Shown here: positions 1 to 5,005 of the stretch, one piece after another
Layout of the letters: each line of letters opens with the position of its first letter
Position numbering within the stretch: position 1 is the stretch's first letter
Assembly: GCA_013694685.1 (NCBI GenBank)
Contig: JACDBY010000376.1
Span: 1 to 5,005, forward strand
Origin: Actinomycetota bacterium
Lineage (GTDB): Bacteria > Actinomycetota > Thermoleophilia > Gaiellales > Gaiellaceae
DNA length: 5,005 nt
Direction of reading: 5' to 3'
The notes under the pieces: model-generated
Database searches by the model: none
Told to the model about the DNA's origin: nothing
Seen by the model: the letters and a program-made list of their open reading frames with translations, nothing else
Program-made: the position numbers and the translations under genes

Positions 1-1864
1 CCTCGATGCGCCGGTCGAGGTTCCGCGGCATCAGGTCGGCACTGCCCAGGAAGACGCAGCTCTCGTCGCCCGACTCGAACCAGTAGACGCGGCTGTGCTC
101 GAGGAAGCGGCCGACGATCGAGGTGACACGGATCGTCTCCGAGAGCTTCTTTACCCCGGGGCGAAGCATGCAGATCGACCTGGCCTGGATCTCGATCGGG
201 ACTCCCGCCGCCGAGGCCGCGTAGAGCTCGTCGATCACCGTCGGGTCGACGAGGGCGTTGAGCTTGAGCCGGATCCGGGCGTGGCGGCCCTCCGCGGCGG
301 CGTCGGCGACCCGGCGGATCTCCTCCACGAGCCGGTCGCGCATCGTGAACGGCGCCACGAGCAGCTTGCGGAATTGCTGCGGGCGACCGAAGCCGGTCAC
401 GTAGTTGAAGAGGTCGGCGACGTCGGCGGCGATCTCCTCGTCCGCCGTGAACAGGCCCATGTCCTCGTAGAGCCGGGCGGTCGAGGCGTTGTAGTTCCCC
501 GTCCCGATGTGGACGTACCGGCGGAGCCCGTCGGCCTCGCGACGGACGACGAGCGTCATCTTCGCGTGGATCTTGAGATCCGGGAAGCCGTGGACGACGT
601 GCACGCCCGCCTGCTCCATCGCGCGCGACCACTCGATGTTGCGGCGCTCGTCGAACCGTGCCTTGAGCTCGACGAGACAGACCGACTGCTTGCCCTCCTC
701 GGCGCATTCGATGAGCGAGGAGACGAGCGCCGACTCGTCGCTCGTTCGGTAGACGGTCGTCTTGATCGCGATCACGTCGGGATCGCGCGACGCGGCCTGC
801 GCGAACGCCTCGAAGCTCGCACGGTACGACTGGTACGGCTGGTGCACGAGGAGGTCTCCGCGCCGGATCTCGTCGAAGACGCCGCCCGCCGTCTTCACGC
901 GGGCCCACCGAGGCGGGACGACCGGCGCCCATTGCTCGTGCTTCAGCTCCGGCCGGTGGTGGGCGACGAGCTGCGAGAGGTCGGCCTGGTCGAGCAGGCC
1001 CTCGACCTCGTAGACCTGGTTCGCCTTCACGCCGAGCCCGTCGACGAGCCGGGCGTGCATCGCCTGGGAGGCGGAGCTCGAGAGCTCGAGCCGGACGACG
1101 TCTCCGAACCGCCTCCGGCGGAGCTCCGACTCGACCGCCTCGAGGAGGTCGTCCGCGTCGTCCGAGACCTCGAAGTCGGCGTCGCGGGTAACGCGGAAGA
1201 GCGCCCGCTCGGTGATCTCCATCCCCGTGAAGAGCATCGGCAGGAAGTGAGAGATCACCGCCTCGAGCGGTACGAGCCGCTTCCCCACCGGCACGAAGCG
1301 ATCGAGACCCTCGGGCACCTTGACGCGAGCGAACCGCTCCTCGTCGCTGGCCGGGTCGGAGGCGATCACCCCGAGCGACATGGAGAGGCCGGAGACGTAC
1401 GGGAACGGCTGCCCCGGCCCGACCGCGAGCGGCGTCAGGATCGGGAAGATCTCCCGCTCGAAGTACTTCGCGAGCTTCTCGCGCTCCTTGTCGGAGCACT
1501 CCTCGAGCGTCGCGACGTCGAGGCCCGCGTCGGAGAGCGCCGGGCGGAGCCCGCGCTTCCAGAGCTTTGCCTGTCGCGTGAGGAGCTGGCCGATCCGCTC
1601 CCGGATCGCGCCGAGCGCCTGGGCGGGTGTCAGCCCGTCGGCCGAGCGGACGCCGAGATCCGCCTCGTCGAGCTCGAGCAACCCTGCGACGCGGATCATG
1701 AAGAACTCGTCGAGGAACTGGGCGAAGATTGCCGCGAACTTGACGCGCTCGAGGAGCGGCAGCCCGTCGTCCTCGGCGAGCTCGAGCACCCGGGCGTAGA
1801 ACTCGACGGACGAGAGCTCGCGGTTGAGGAGCCGCGACTGCGATGGAACGCTGACCGTGGTCAC
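1..1864 (-). CDS. ppk1: Polyphosphate kinase PPK1 (3' end cut by window edge)
   Basis: PPK1 reversibly transfers the ATP gamma-phosphate onto polyphosphate. One unbroken frame gives 621 residues; E. coli PPK has 688, so roughly 60-70 C-terminal residues lie beyond position 1. Seen in order: N-terminal motif NRELSSVEF (14-22), FLDEFFMIR (50-58), ILTPLAVGPGQPFPYVSGL, YRTSDES with Arg373, ELKARFDERRNI with Arg403, LKIHAK with His433, HIGTGNYN with His452, TARLY with Tyr466, RSIC with Arg562, FLEHSRVY with His590, and SADLMPRNLDRR. By alignment these match E. coli Arg375/Arg405 (Mg), the phospho-His435, His454, Tyr468, Arg564 and His592. Odd: the position of E. coli Asn45 (ATP contact) is Phe50 here. 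The start is GTG at 1864. It is the only ATG/GTG/TTG between an in-frame TAG (1946-1948) and the conserved ELS motif. No convincing Shine-Dalgarno or TANNNT box precedes it. A REP-like hairpin begins 48 bp upstream, and transcription may come through from the Rieske gene. Identity is very secure; the exact start is fairly secure. Confidence 0.96.
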   Translation of the reverse strand, partial: MTTVSVPSQSRLLNRELSSVEFYARVLELAEDDGLPLLERVKFAAIFAQFLDEFFMIRVAGLLELDEADLGVRSADGLTPAQALGAIRERIGQLLTRQAKLWKRGLRPALSDAGLDVATLEECSDKEREKLAKYFEREIFPILTPLAVGPGQPFPYVSGLSMSLGVIASDPASDEERFARVKVPEGLDRFVPVGKRLVPLEAVISHFLPMLFTGMEITERALFRVTRDADFEVSDDADDLLEAVESELRRRRFGDVVRLELSSSASQAMHARLVDGLGVKANQVYEVEGLLDQADLSQLVAHHRPELKHEQWAPVVPPRWARVKTAGGVFDEIRRGDLLVHQPYQSYRASFEAFAQAASRDPDVIAIKTTVYRTSDESALVSSLIECAEEGKQSVCLVELKARFDERRNIEWSRAMEQAGVHVVHGFPDLKIHAKMTLVVRREADGLRRYVHIGTGNYNASTARLYEDMGLFTADEEIAADVADLFNYVTGFGRPQQFRKLLVAPFTMRDRLVEEIRRVADAAAEGRHARIRLKLNALVDPTVIDELYAASAAGVPIEIQARSICMLRPGVKKLSETIRVTSIVGRFLEHSRVYWFESGDESCVFLGSADLMPRNLDRRIE

Positions 1865-1912
1865 GGGCAGATGGTGCCACGCGACGAACCCACTGACGTA
1901 TCGATCTTGGTC

Positions 1913-1946
1913 GGGGACTGGCCCCGCAGGGGCGTGTCCCCTGTGC
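1913..1946 (+). repeat. Left REP-like hairpin unit
   Basis: The arms ggggac (1913-1918) and gtcccc (1936-1941) form 6 bp. A 2x2 internal loop follows, then gcccc (1921-1925) pairs with ggggc (1929-1933), closing a 3-nt GCA loop. On the minus strand this hairpin lies 48 nt upstream of the ppk1 GTG, so it would sit in any ppk1 leader or in the Rieske-ppk1 read-through transcript. No U-run follows on either strand, so it is a poor candidate for a classical intrinsic terminator. Confidence 0.7.
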
Positions 1947-1959
1947 TACGAACGAACGT

Positions 1960-1982
1960 CGGCCGCAGGCAAACGCCGGCCG
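1960..1982. other. GC-rich stem-loop between the two REP-like units
   Basis: Within the centre of the element, cggcc (1960-1964) pairs with ggccg (1978-1982). After a 3-nt bulge (1965-1967), ggc (1968-1970) pairs with gcc (1975-1977) around an AAAC loop. It lies 9-31 bp after the Rieske stop on the minus strand. It could mark a Rho-independent-like 3' end, but no T-run follows, so a terminator function is only a possibility. It overlaps the right unit by one base. Confidence 0.35.
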
Positions 1983-2015
1983 CACGGGGGTTAGTCCCCC
2001 GCGGGGACAGACCCC
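1982..2015 (-). repeat. Right REP-like hairpin unit overlapping the Rieske stop codon
   Basis: On the minus strand ggggt (2015-2011) pairs with acccc (1991-1987), and gtcccc (2008-2003) pairs with ggggac (1999-1994) around the loop 2002-2000. The Rieske stop codon TAA (1993-1991) sits in the 3' arm, and the last seven codons of that gene (Gly353 to Asp359) lie wholly inside the unit. Relative to the left unit it keeps the stem through compensatory changes. It may have landed at the gene end and replaced the original C-terminus, or the gene may have drifted into a resident repeat. Confidence 0.7.
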
Positions 2016-3070
2016 AGGGCGTCGACCACGCGCCCCTGGAACCACGCGATCAGCTGCTCCGACTCGGCGAGGAGGACACCGTGGTCGAGCGCACCGCTCC
2101 CGATCCCGCTCTGCACGTTCTCGACGAGCACGCGGTCCTCGGCACCAACCCGGTCGTCGAGCGCGAGATAGTCGGCGAGCCACTCGTCGTCGGCGTCGGC
2201 ACCCACGAAGTAGTCGAGGAATCGGTACGTCCGCTCGGACCCACGCGGCACGACCGGACCGATCGAAAGGTTCTGGCGACCGGGCATCACGTTGATCACG
2301 GTATTTGGGAAGAGCAGGTGGAACTGCCCCCGCTCGACCGAGCCGGCCGCGTCGTACACGCCGCCGCCTCCGTCGCGGGCCGGGCCGAGCTGCGTCGCGA
2401 GGAGACCACGAACCTCCAGGCAATAGCGGTCGGCCGACACGTCGAGCGCCTTCGCGAGGCTCGGATGGGCGACGGCGCAGTGGTAGCACTCGAGGAAGTT
2501 CTCGACGCACACCTTCCAGTTGCACGCGTACTCGGCACCCTCGGCCCGCGCGTGGAAGCGGAGCGCTTCCACCTCGACACCGCCCTCCGCGAGGAGCTCG
2601 GGGAGCGTGCCGAGCGCGTCGATGAGCGGCTCGGCGTCGCAATCCGGGTTGACGAAGACGAATGGCCCCCACGTGTCGACCGCGACGGGGACGAGCCCGA
2701 GTTGCGAGCGGTCGAAGCAGGGCTCCCGATCGGCGCGCGGCGCGCTCCTGAGCGCGCCGTTCAGCCCGTAGGTCCACGCGTGATACGGGCATTGGATCGA
2801 CTCTCGCCGCGAGTCGCTCGCGCAGAGGATGTGACCCCGGTGCCGGCAGACGTTGCGGAAGCCCCGGAGCTCACCGTCGCGGGCGCGGGCCACGAGGACC
2901 GGCAGCGACCCGGCCCAGGCCGTCGCGAGCTGTCCGGGCTCGGCCACCTGCTCGGCTCGCGCGGCGTATTGCCAGGAGCGCGCGAAGAGCGCCTCCTGCT
3001 CGCGCCGCAGAACCGCCGGATCGACGTACCAGTCGTAGGGGAGGGTGCGAAGCTGCGAGCTCGTCGCCAC
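1991..3070 (-). CDS. Rieske non-haem iron oxygenase, alpha (catalytic) subunit, substrate unknown
   Basis: A 359-residue ring-hydroxylating-oxygenase-type alpha subunit that would use O2 and electrons from a partner reductase to hydroxylate or demethylate a small molecule. The N-terminal Rieske domain (about 30-140) carries C75-x-H77 (NVCRHRGH) and C94-x2-H97 (CPYHAWTY), the full [2Fe-2S] ligand set. The C-terminal catalytic domain begins near 180 with NWKVCVENFLECYH. His197 and His202 fit two ligands of the 2-His-1-carboxylate iron site, with Asp312 (AEDRVLVENVQSG) the probable third. Glu194 stands where most relatives have the bridging Asp, as in carnitine oxygenase CntA. This points to the choline/glycine betaine/carnitine-like branch rather than naphthalene dioxygenases, but the substrate cannot be read from sequence. 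The protein is short for the family yet complete. The start is GTG at 3070, 36 bp after the moaB-like stop, with a TAGATT box 6 nt upstream. No reductase or ferredoxin gene is nearby. The last seven residues are encoded by a REP-like repeat. Confidence 0.9.
   Translation of the reverse strand: MATSSQLRTLPYDWYVDPAVLRREQEALFARSWQYAARAEQVAEPGQLATAWAGSLPVLVARARDGELRGFRNVCRHRGHILCASDSRRESIQCPYHAWTYGLNGALRSAPRADREPCFDRSQLGLVPVAVDTWGPFVFVNPDCDAEPLIDALGTLPELLAEGGVEVEALRFHARAEGAEYACNWKVCVENFLECYHCAVAHPSLAKALDVSADRYCLEVRGLLATQLGPARDGGGGVYDAAGSVERGQFHLLFPNTVINVMPGRQNLSIGPVVPRGSERTYRFLDYFVGADADDEWLADYLALDDRVGAEDRVLVENVQSGIGSGALDHGVLLAESEQLIAWFQGRVVDALGSVPAGD
2738..2759. other. Perfect 9-bp GC-rich hairpin inside the Rieske gene
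   Basis: cggcgcgct (2738-2746) and agcgcgccg (2751-2759) are exact reverse complements around the 4-nt loop cctg. A G-T wobble could add a tenth pair. The site encodes the residues just after the Rieske motif (about 104-111). In DNA this GC-rich it may be chance; no function is claimed. Confidence 0.3.
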
Positions 3071-3076
3071 GCGACC

Positions 3077-3082
3077 AATCTA
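3077..3082 (-). promoter_or_regulatory. Candidate -10 box of the Rieske gene
   Basis: The minus strand reads TAGATT at 3082-3077, matching the actinobacterial TANNNT -10 pattern, then GGTCGC, then the GTG start at 3070. The 6-nt gap puts the expected transcription start on the start codon, so the message would be leaderless. No -35 match is seen 17 bp further up, and no Shine-Dalgarno is close to the GTG, which fits this reading. The gene could therefore be expressed apart from moaB. Confidence 0.5.
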
Positions 3083-3106
3083 CGCCAGCGAGCCGGGGCG
3101 ACCTCG

Positions 3107-3610
3107 CTAGCGGCCTACCTCCCAGGCCAGGTGCGCGAGCTCCGGTTCGAGGAGCTTCTCCCACGCAAGCGCCACGGACTTCGGCGAGCCGGGGACGGAG
3201 ACGAGCACGGCGCCCCGGTAGGTGCCGGCGGTCGCGCGCGAGAGCATCGCGGCTGAGCCGACCTGCTCCCAACTCAACATCCGGAAGAGCTCGCCGAACC
3301 CGGGCAGGGTCTTCTCGAGCAGCCCCGCGAGCGTGTCGTAGGTCGTGTCCCGGCGCGAGACGCCGGTGCCGCCGTTCACGATCACGACCTGCGCCTCCTC
3401 GACGAGCTCGTCGAGCGCCGCGCGGATCTCCTCCGGCTCGTCCCTCACGACGCGGTAGCCCGAGACCGTTGCCCCGGAAGCGGCGATCGCTTCGTGGAGC
3501 CACTTGCCGTTCGTGTCGGTCTCCGGCGTCCGCGTGTCGCTCACCGTGACGACCGCGATCGCGACCGGCCCTTCGGTCGCCGCGGCGCTGCGGTGCGCAT
3601 CCGTTCCCAT
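3107..3610 (-). CDS. moaB: MoaB/MogA-family molybdenum cofactor biosynthesis protein
   Basis: A 167-residue single-domain protein, close to E. coli MoaB (170). The family binds molybdopterin, and its active members adenylylate it before molybdate insertion; it acts in the cytoplasm. Seen: the first strand IAVVTVSDTR (18-27), DEPEEIRAAL with Asp57, the signature GGTGVSRRDTTYD (80-92) with Asp88, FGELFRMLSWEQVGSAAMLSRA (about 105-126), and VPGSPKSV (139-146). Asp57 and Asp88 match the functional MogA Asp49 and Asp82. The FGELFR...LSWEQVG form is typical of the MoaB side of the family. The start is ATG at 3610, with TAGGAT ending 8 nt upstream and only weak purine stretches (AGGA, GAGGG) as ribosome-binding candidates. 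The stop TAG is at 3109-3107. It is first of three co-oriented minus-strand genes. No other moa/moe gene is in view, and the Rieske enzyme downstream does not use Moco, so the neighbourhood gives no functional link. Confidence 0.93.
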   Translation of the reverse strand: MGTDAHRSAAATEGPVAIAVVTVSDTRTPETDTNGKWLHEAIAASGATVSGYRVVRDEPEEIRAALDELVEEAQVVIVNGGTGVSRRDTTYDTLAGLLEKTLPGFGELFRMLSWEQVGSAAMLSRATAGTYRGAVLVSVPGSPKSVALAWEKLLEPELAHLAWEVGR

Positions 3611-3618
3611 CGCCCTCG

Positions 3619-3624
3619 ATCCTA
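3619..3624 (-). promoter_or_regulatory. Candidate -10 box of the moaB-like gene
   Basis: The minus strand reads TAGGAT at 3624-3619, a TANNNT match, followed by 8 nt and the ATG at 3610. The spacing suggests leaderless or nearly leaderless transcription. Its upstream promoter half runs over the peptidase start region. Confidence 0.5.
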
Positions 3625-3632
3625 CGTCTCGC

Positions 3633-3638
3633 TAGGCT
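3633..3638 (+). promoter_or_regulatory. Candidate -10 box of the metallopeptidase gene
   Basis: The plus strand reads TAGGCT at 3633-3638, followed by 8 nt and the GTG at 3647. This mirrors the TAGGAT box facing the other way only 8 bp to the left. No -35 match is evident, and its position would lie over the first codons of the moaB-like gene. Confidence 0.48.
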
Positions 3639-3646
3639 CAACGGCC

Positions 3647-5005
3647 GTGAGAAACCCGGCCTTCGTCGTCAGCAACGCCGTCGACCGCCTGCGTCCGCTC
3701 CATCACGCGGCGTCGCTCTCGTGGTGGGAGGCGAACGTCGCCGCGACGGAGGAGAACGAGCGGCGGCGGGTCGAGGCCGAGCTCGCGCTCTCGGACGCGA
3801 TGGCCGACCCCGAGCTCTTCGGTGAGGTGGGCGACGCGCGCGGCTCGACGGAAGACGGGCAGACGGCCAGGCAGCTCGACCTTCTGCACGCGAGCCTCCT
3901 TCCGAACCAGGTGCCGTCGGCGCTCCGACATCGGATCGTCGAGCTCGAGGCGAAGGTGGAGTCCACCTTCGCGCAGCACCGGGGCGTCGTCGGCGGTCGA
4001 CCCGTCGACGACAACGAGATCAAGCGGATCCTTCGCGTGAGCGACGACGAGGACGAGCGTCGCGAGGCGTGGGAGGCGTCGAAGACGGTCGGGGCTGCAG
4101 TGGCCGACGACGTGCGCGAGCTCGCGCGGCTCCGGAACGAGGCCGCCCGCTCGCTCGGCTACCGCGACTGGTTCGCGCTCGCACTCGCCACCTCGGAGAT
4201 GGACGAGGAGCGGCTCGTCGCGACGCTGGAGGAGTGCGACCGGCTGACTGCCGACTCGTTCGCGCGCTGGAAGGAGACGACGGACGCGAGCCTCGCGGGG
4301 CGGTTCGGCGTCGCGGTATCGGAGCTGCGGCCCTGGCACTACGAGGATCCGTTCTTCCAGGAGGTGCCTGCAGCGGGCGGCGTCGACCTGACCGAGGTCT
4401 TCGCCGGCAAGGACGTCGTCGCCCTCGCGCGCGACACCTACACCAGGATGGGCATCGAGACCGCCCCGATCCTCGACCGCAGCGACCTCTTCGCGCGCGA
4501 CGGGAAGTCCCAGCACGCGTTTTGCATCGACGTCGACCGCGAAGGCGACGTGCGCGTCCTCGCGAACGTCCAGCCCGACCGCTACTGGGCGGACACCATG
4601 CTCCACGAGCTCGGCCACGGGTCGTACGACATCGGCTTCGACCCGTCGCTGCCCTGGCTCCTTCGCGACTGCCATCTGACGATGACCGAGGGCATGGCGA
4701 TCCTGATGGGCCGCCTCGCGCAGGAGGCGGACTGGCTCCGCGACGTCGCCGGCGTGGACGCCGACGAGGCAGAGCGCCTCGACGGCCCGCTTCGCGCCGC
4801 GCTTGCGGTCGAGCTCCTCGTCTTCACGCGCTGGGTGCTCGTGATGACGAACTTCGAGCGCGCGTTCTACGGGGATCCGGAGGCCGATCTCTCGGCAGCC
4901 TGGTGGGATCTCGTCCGTCGCTACCAGCTCGTGACGCCGCCCGCAGCGCGGGACGCGCAGGACTGGGCAGCGAAGATCCACGTCGCCTGTGCGCCCGTCT
5001 ACTAC
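3647..5005 (+). CDS. M2/M3-like (ACE-like) zinc metallopeptidase, 3' end cut by window edge
   Basis: The frame stays open for 453 codons to the window edge. The gluzincin motif is HELGH at 320-324, with Glu321 as general base and His320/His324 as zinc ligands. Glu348 in TMTEGMAI is the likely third ligand, 24 residues after the second His, the same spacing as in angiotensin-converting enzyme (M2); thimet oligopeptidase (M3) has 25. Other M2-like traits are an N-terminal W..N..ATEEN helix (about 26-38), RNEAARSLGYRDWF (about 165-178) and a largely alpha-helical composition. The last visible residues (ACAPVYY) resemble the substrate-side region near the C-terminus, so perhaps 40-100 residues are missing. 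It would cleave peptides, probably short ones. No signal peptide or membrane segment is seen (it begins MRNPAFVVSNAVDRL), so a cytoplasmic location is inferred. The start is GTG at 3647, supported by the TAGGCT box 8 nt upstream; no strong Shine-Dalgarno is present. It is divergent from the moaB-like gene. Metallopeptidase is secure; M2 versus M3 is less so. Confidence 0.88.
   Translation, partial: MRNPAFVVSNAVDRLRPLHHAASLSWWEANVAATEENERRRVEAELALSDAMADPELFGEVGDARGSTEDGQTARQLDLLHASLLPNQVPSALRHRIVELEAKVESTFAQHRGVVGGRPVDDNEIKRILRVSDDEDERREAWEASKTVGAAVADDVRELARLRNEAARSLGYRDWFALALATSEMDEERLVATLEECDRLTADSFARWKETTDASLAGRFGVAVSELRPWHYEDPFFQEVPAAGGVDLTEVFAGKDVVALARDTYTRMGIETAPILDRSDLFARDGKSQHAFCIDVDREGDVRVLANVQPDRYWADTMLHELGHGSYDIGFDPSLPWLLRDCHLTMTEGMAILMGRLAQEADWLRDVAGVDADEAERLDGPLRAALAVELLVFTRWVLVMTNFERAFYGDPEADLSAAWWDLVRRYQLVTPPAARDAQDWAAKIHVACAPVYY
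3950..3972. repeat. 23-bp perfect interrupted palindrome inside the peptidase gene
   Basis: The arm gcgaaggtgga (3950-3960) and tccaccttcgc (3962-3972) are exact reverse complements around a single G at 3961. As RNA it could form a 9-bp stem with a 5-nt loop. It encodes residues about 102-109 of the peptidase. An 11-bp arm match with a 1-nt centre is unusual by chance in 5 kb, but no function is known and no second copy is seen in the window. Confidence 0.4.

Larger units (their letters stand above)
1913..2015. repeat. REPIN-like element: two inverted 34-bp hairpin units around a 35-bp centre
   Basis: Bases 1913-1946 on the plus strand and 2015-1982 on the minus strand align without gaps over 34 positions, with 26 identical. 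Each unit folds on itself. The left unit pairs 1913-1918 with 1936-1941 and 1921-1925 with 1929-1933 around a GCA loop. The right unit pairs at the same places around a GCG loop. Four of the eight differences are two compensating pairs: A17:T37 became T:A, and G21:C33 became T:A (last two digits of left-unit coordinates). Two inverted REP-type hairpins about 100 bp apart is the known REPIN/BIME layout, mobilised in trans by RAYT (Y1-type) transposases. No such transposase is in this window, so calling it REPIN is inference. The right unit overlaps the 3' end and stop codon of the Rieske gene. Confidence 0.72.

Noticed and set aside
1073..1092. Repeated gagctcga units forming a small palindrome
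   Set aside because: They encode ordinary Leu-Glu-Leu-Ser residues of PPK1. GAG/CTC/TCG codons make such short repeats common throughout the window.
1960..2015. Intrinsic terminator between the Rieske gene and ppk1
   Set aside because: Strong hairpins are present but no T-run follows on the minus strand. The structure is better explained as part of the inverted repeat pair, so I annotate it as a repeat and stem-loop rather than a terminator.
95..3256. A 1053-codon plus-strand open frame spanning three minus-strand genes
   Set aside because: It runs in exact codon register opposite ppk1, the Rieske gene and the moaB-like gene. Those genes rarely use TTA, CTA or TCA codons, so the antisense frame lacks stops. 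The translation is Arg/Glu/Asp-rich low-complexity with no recognisable domain.
2871..3641. A 256-codon minus-strand frame overlapping moaB-like and Rieske genes
   Set aside because: It is out of frame with both recognisable proteins, and its composition is Arg/Gly/Ala-rich as expected of a shifted frame in GC-rich DNA.
3638..4981. A 447-codon minus-strand open frame opposite the peptidase
   Set aside because: It is in the same codon-register shadow relationship to a gene with a clear HELGH peptidase sequence. Its translation resembles no family.
1..5005. CRISPR array, tRNA/rRNA genes, insertion sequence, toxin-antitoxin or defence genes
   Set aside because: I saw no regularly spaced direct repeats, no cloverleaf or rRNA sequence, no transposase, and no coding space left over outside the four genes.

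Overview
The window is a GC-rich chromosomal segment of ordinary bacterial character. Third codon positions are almost all G or C, GTG is used as a start codon, and the PPK1, MoaB-type and M2-like peptidase sequences look actinobacterial. A soil actinobacterium of the Thermoleophilia type is my best guess, but this is inferred from style rather than from a marker gene.

Layout: three genes lie on the minus strand and one on the plus strand. Reading the minus strand from its promoter at about 3620: a MoaB/MogA-type molybdenum cofactor protein (3610-3107), a Rieske non-haem iron oxygenase alpha subunit (3070-1991), then polyphosphate kinase PPK1 (1864 to beyond position 1; its last ~60-70 codons are missing). 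Diverging to the right is a zinc metallopeptidase of the ACE/M2-like HExxH type (3647 to beyond 5005, 3' end missing). No gap between genes is longer than 126 bp.

Regulation: three of the four starts (moaB-like, Rieske, peptidase) have a TANNNT -10 hexamer ending 6-8 nt before the start codon and no good Shine-Dalgarno at normal spacing. This suggests leaderless transcription. The moaB-like and peptidase promoters are packed back to back in 36 bp, so RNA polymerase could probably occupy only one at a time. The Rieske gene has its own candidate -10 in the 36-bp gap after moaB.

The most interesting element is a 103-bp REPIN-like structure (1913-2015) between the Rieske gene and ppk. It consists of two inverted 34-bp hairpin units, 26/34 identical, that differ by two compensatory base-pair swaps. 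The right-hand unit supplies the stop codon and last seven codons of the Rieske gene.

The genes do not form an obvious pathway: polyphosphate metabolism, a substrate-unknown oxygenase, Moco synthesis and peptide hydrolysis. I found no new multi-gene system. The items worth a second look are the repeat element, the replaced ATP-site asparagine in PPK1, the compact leaderless divergent promoter, and a 23-bp palindrome inside the peptidase gene. Very long antisense open frames across all genes are codon-register shadows and are not annotated.
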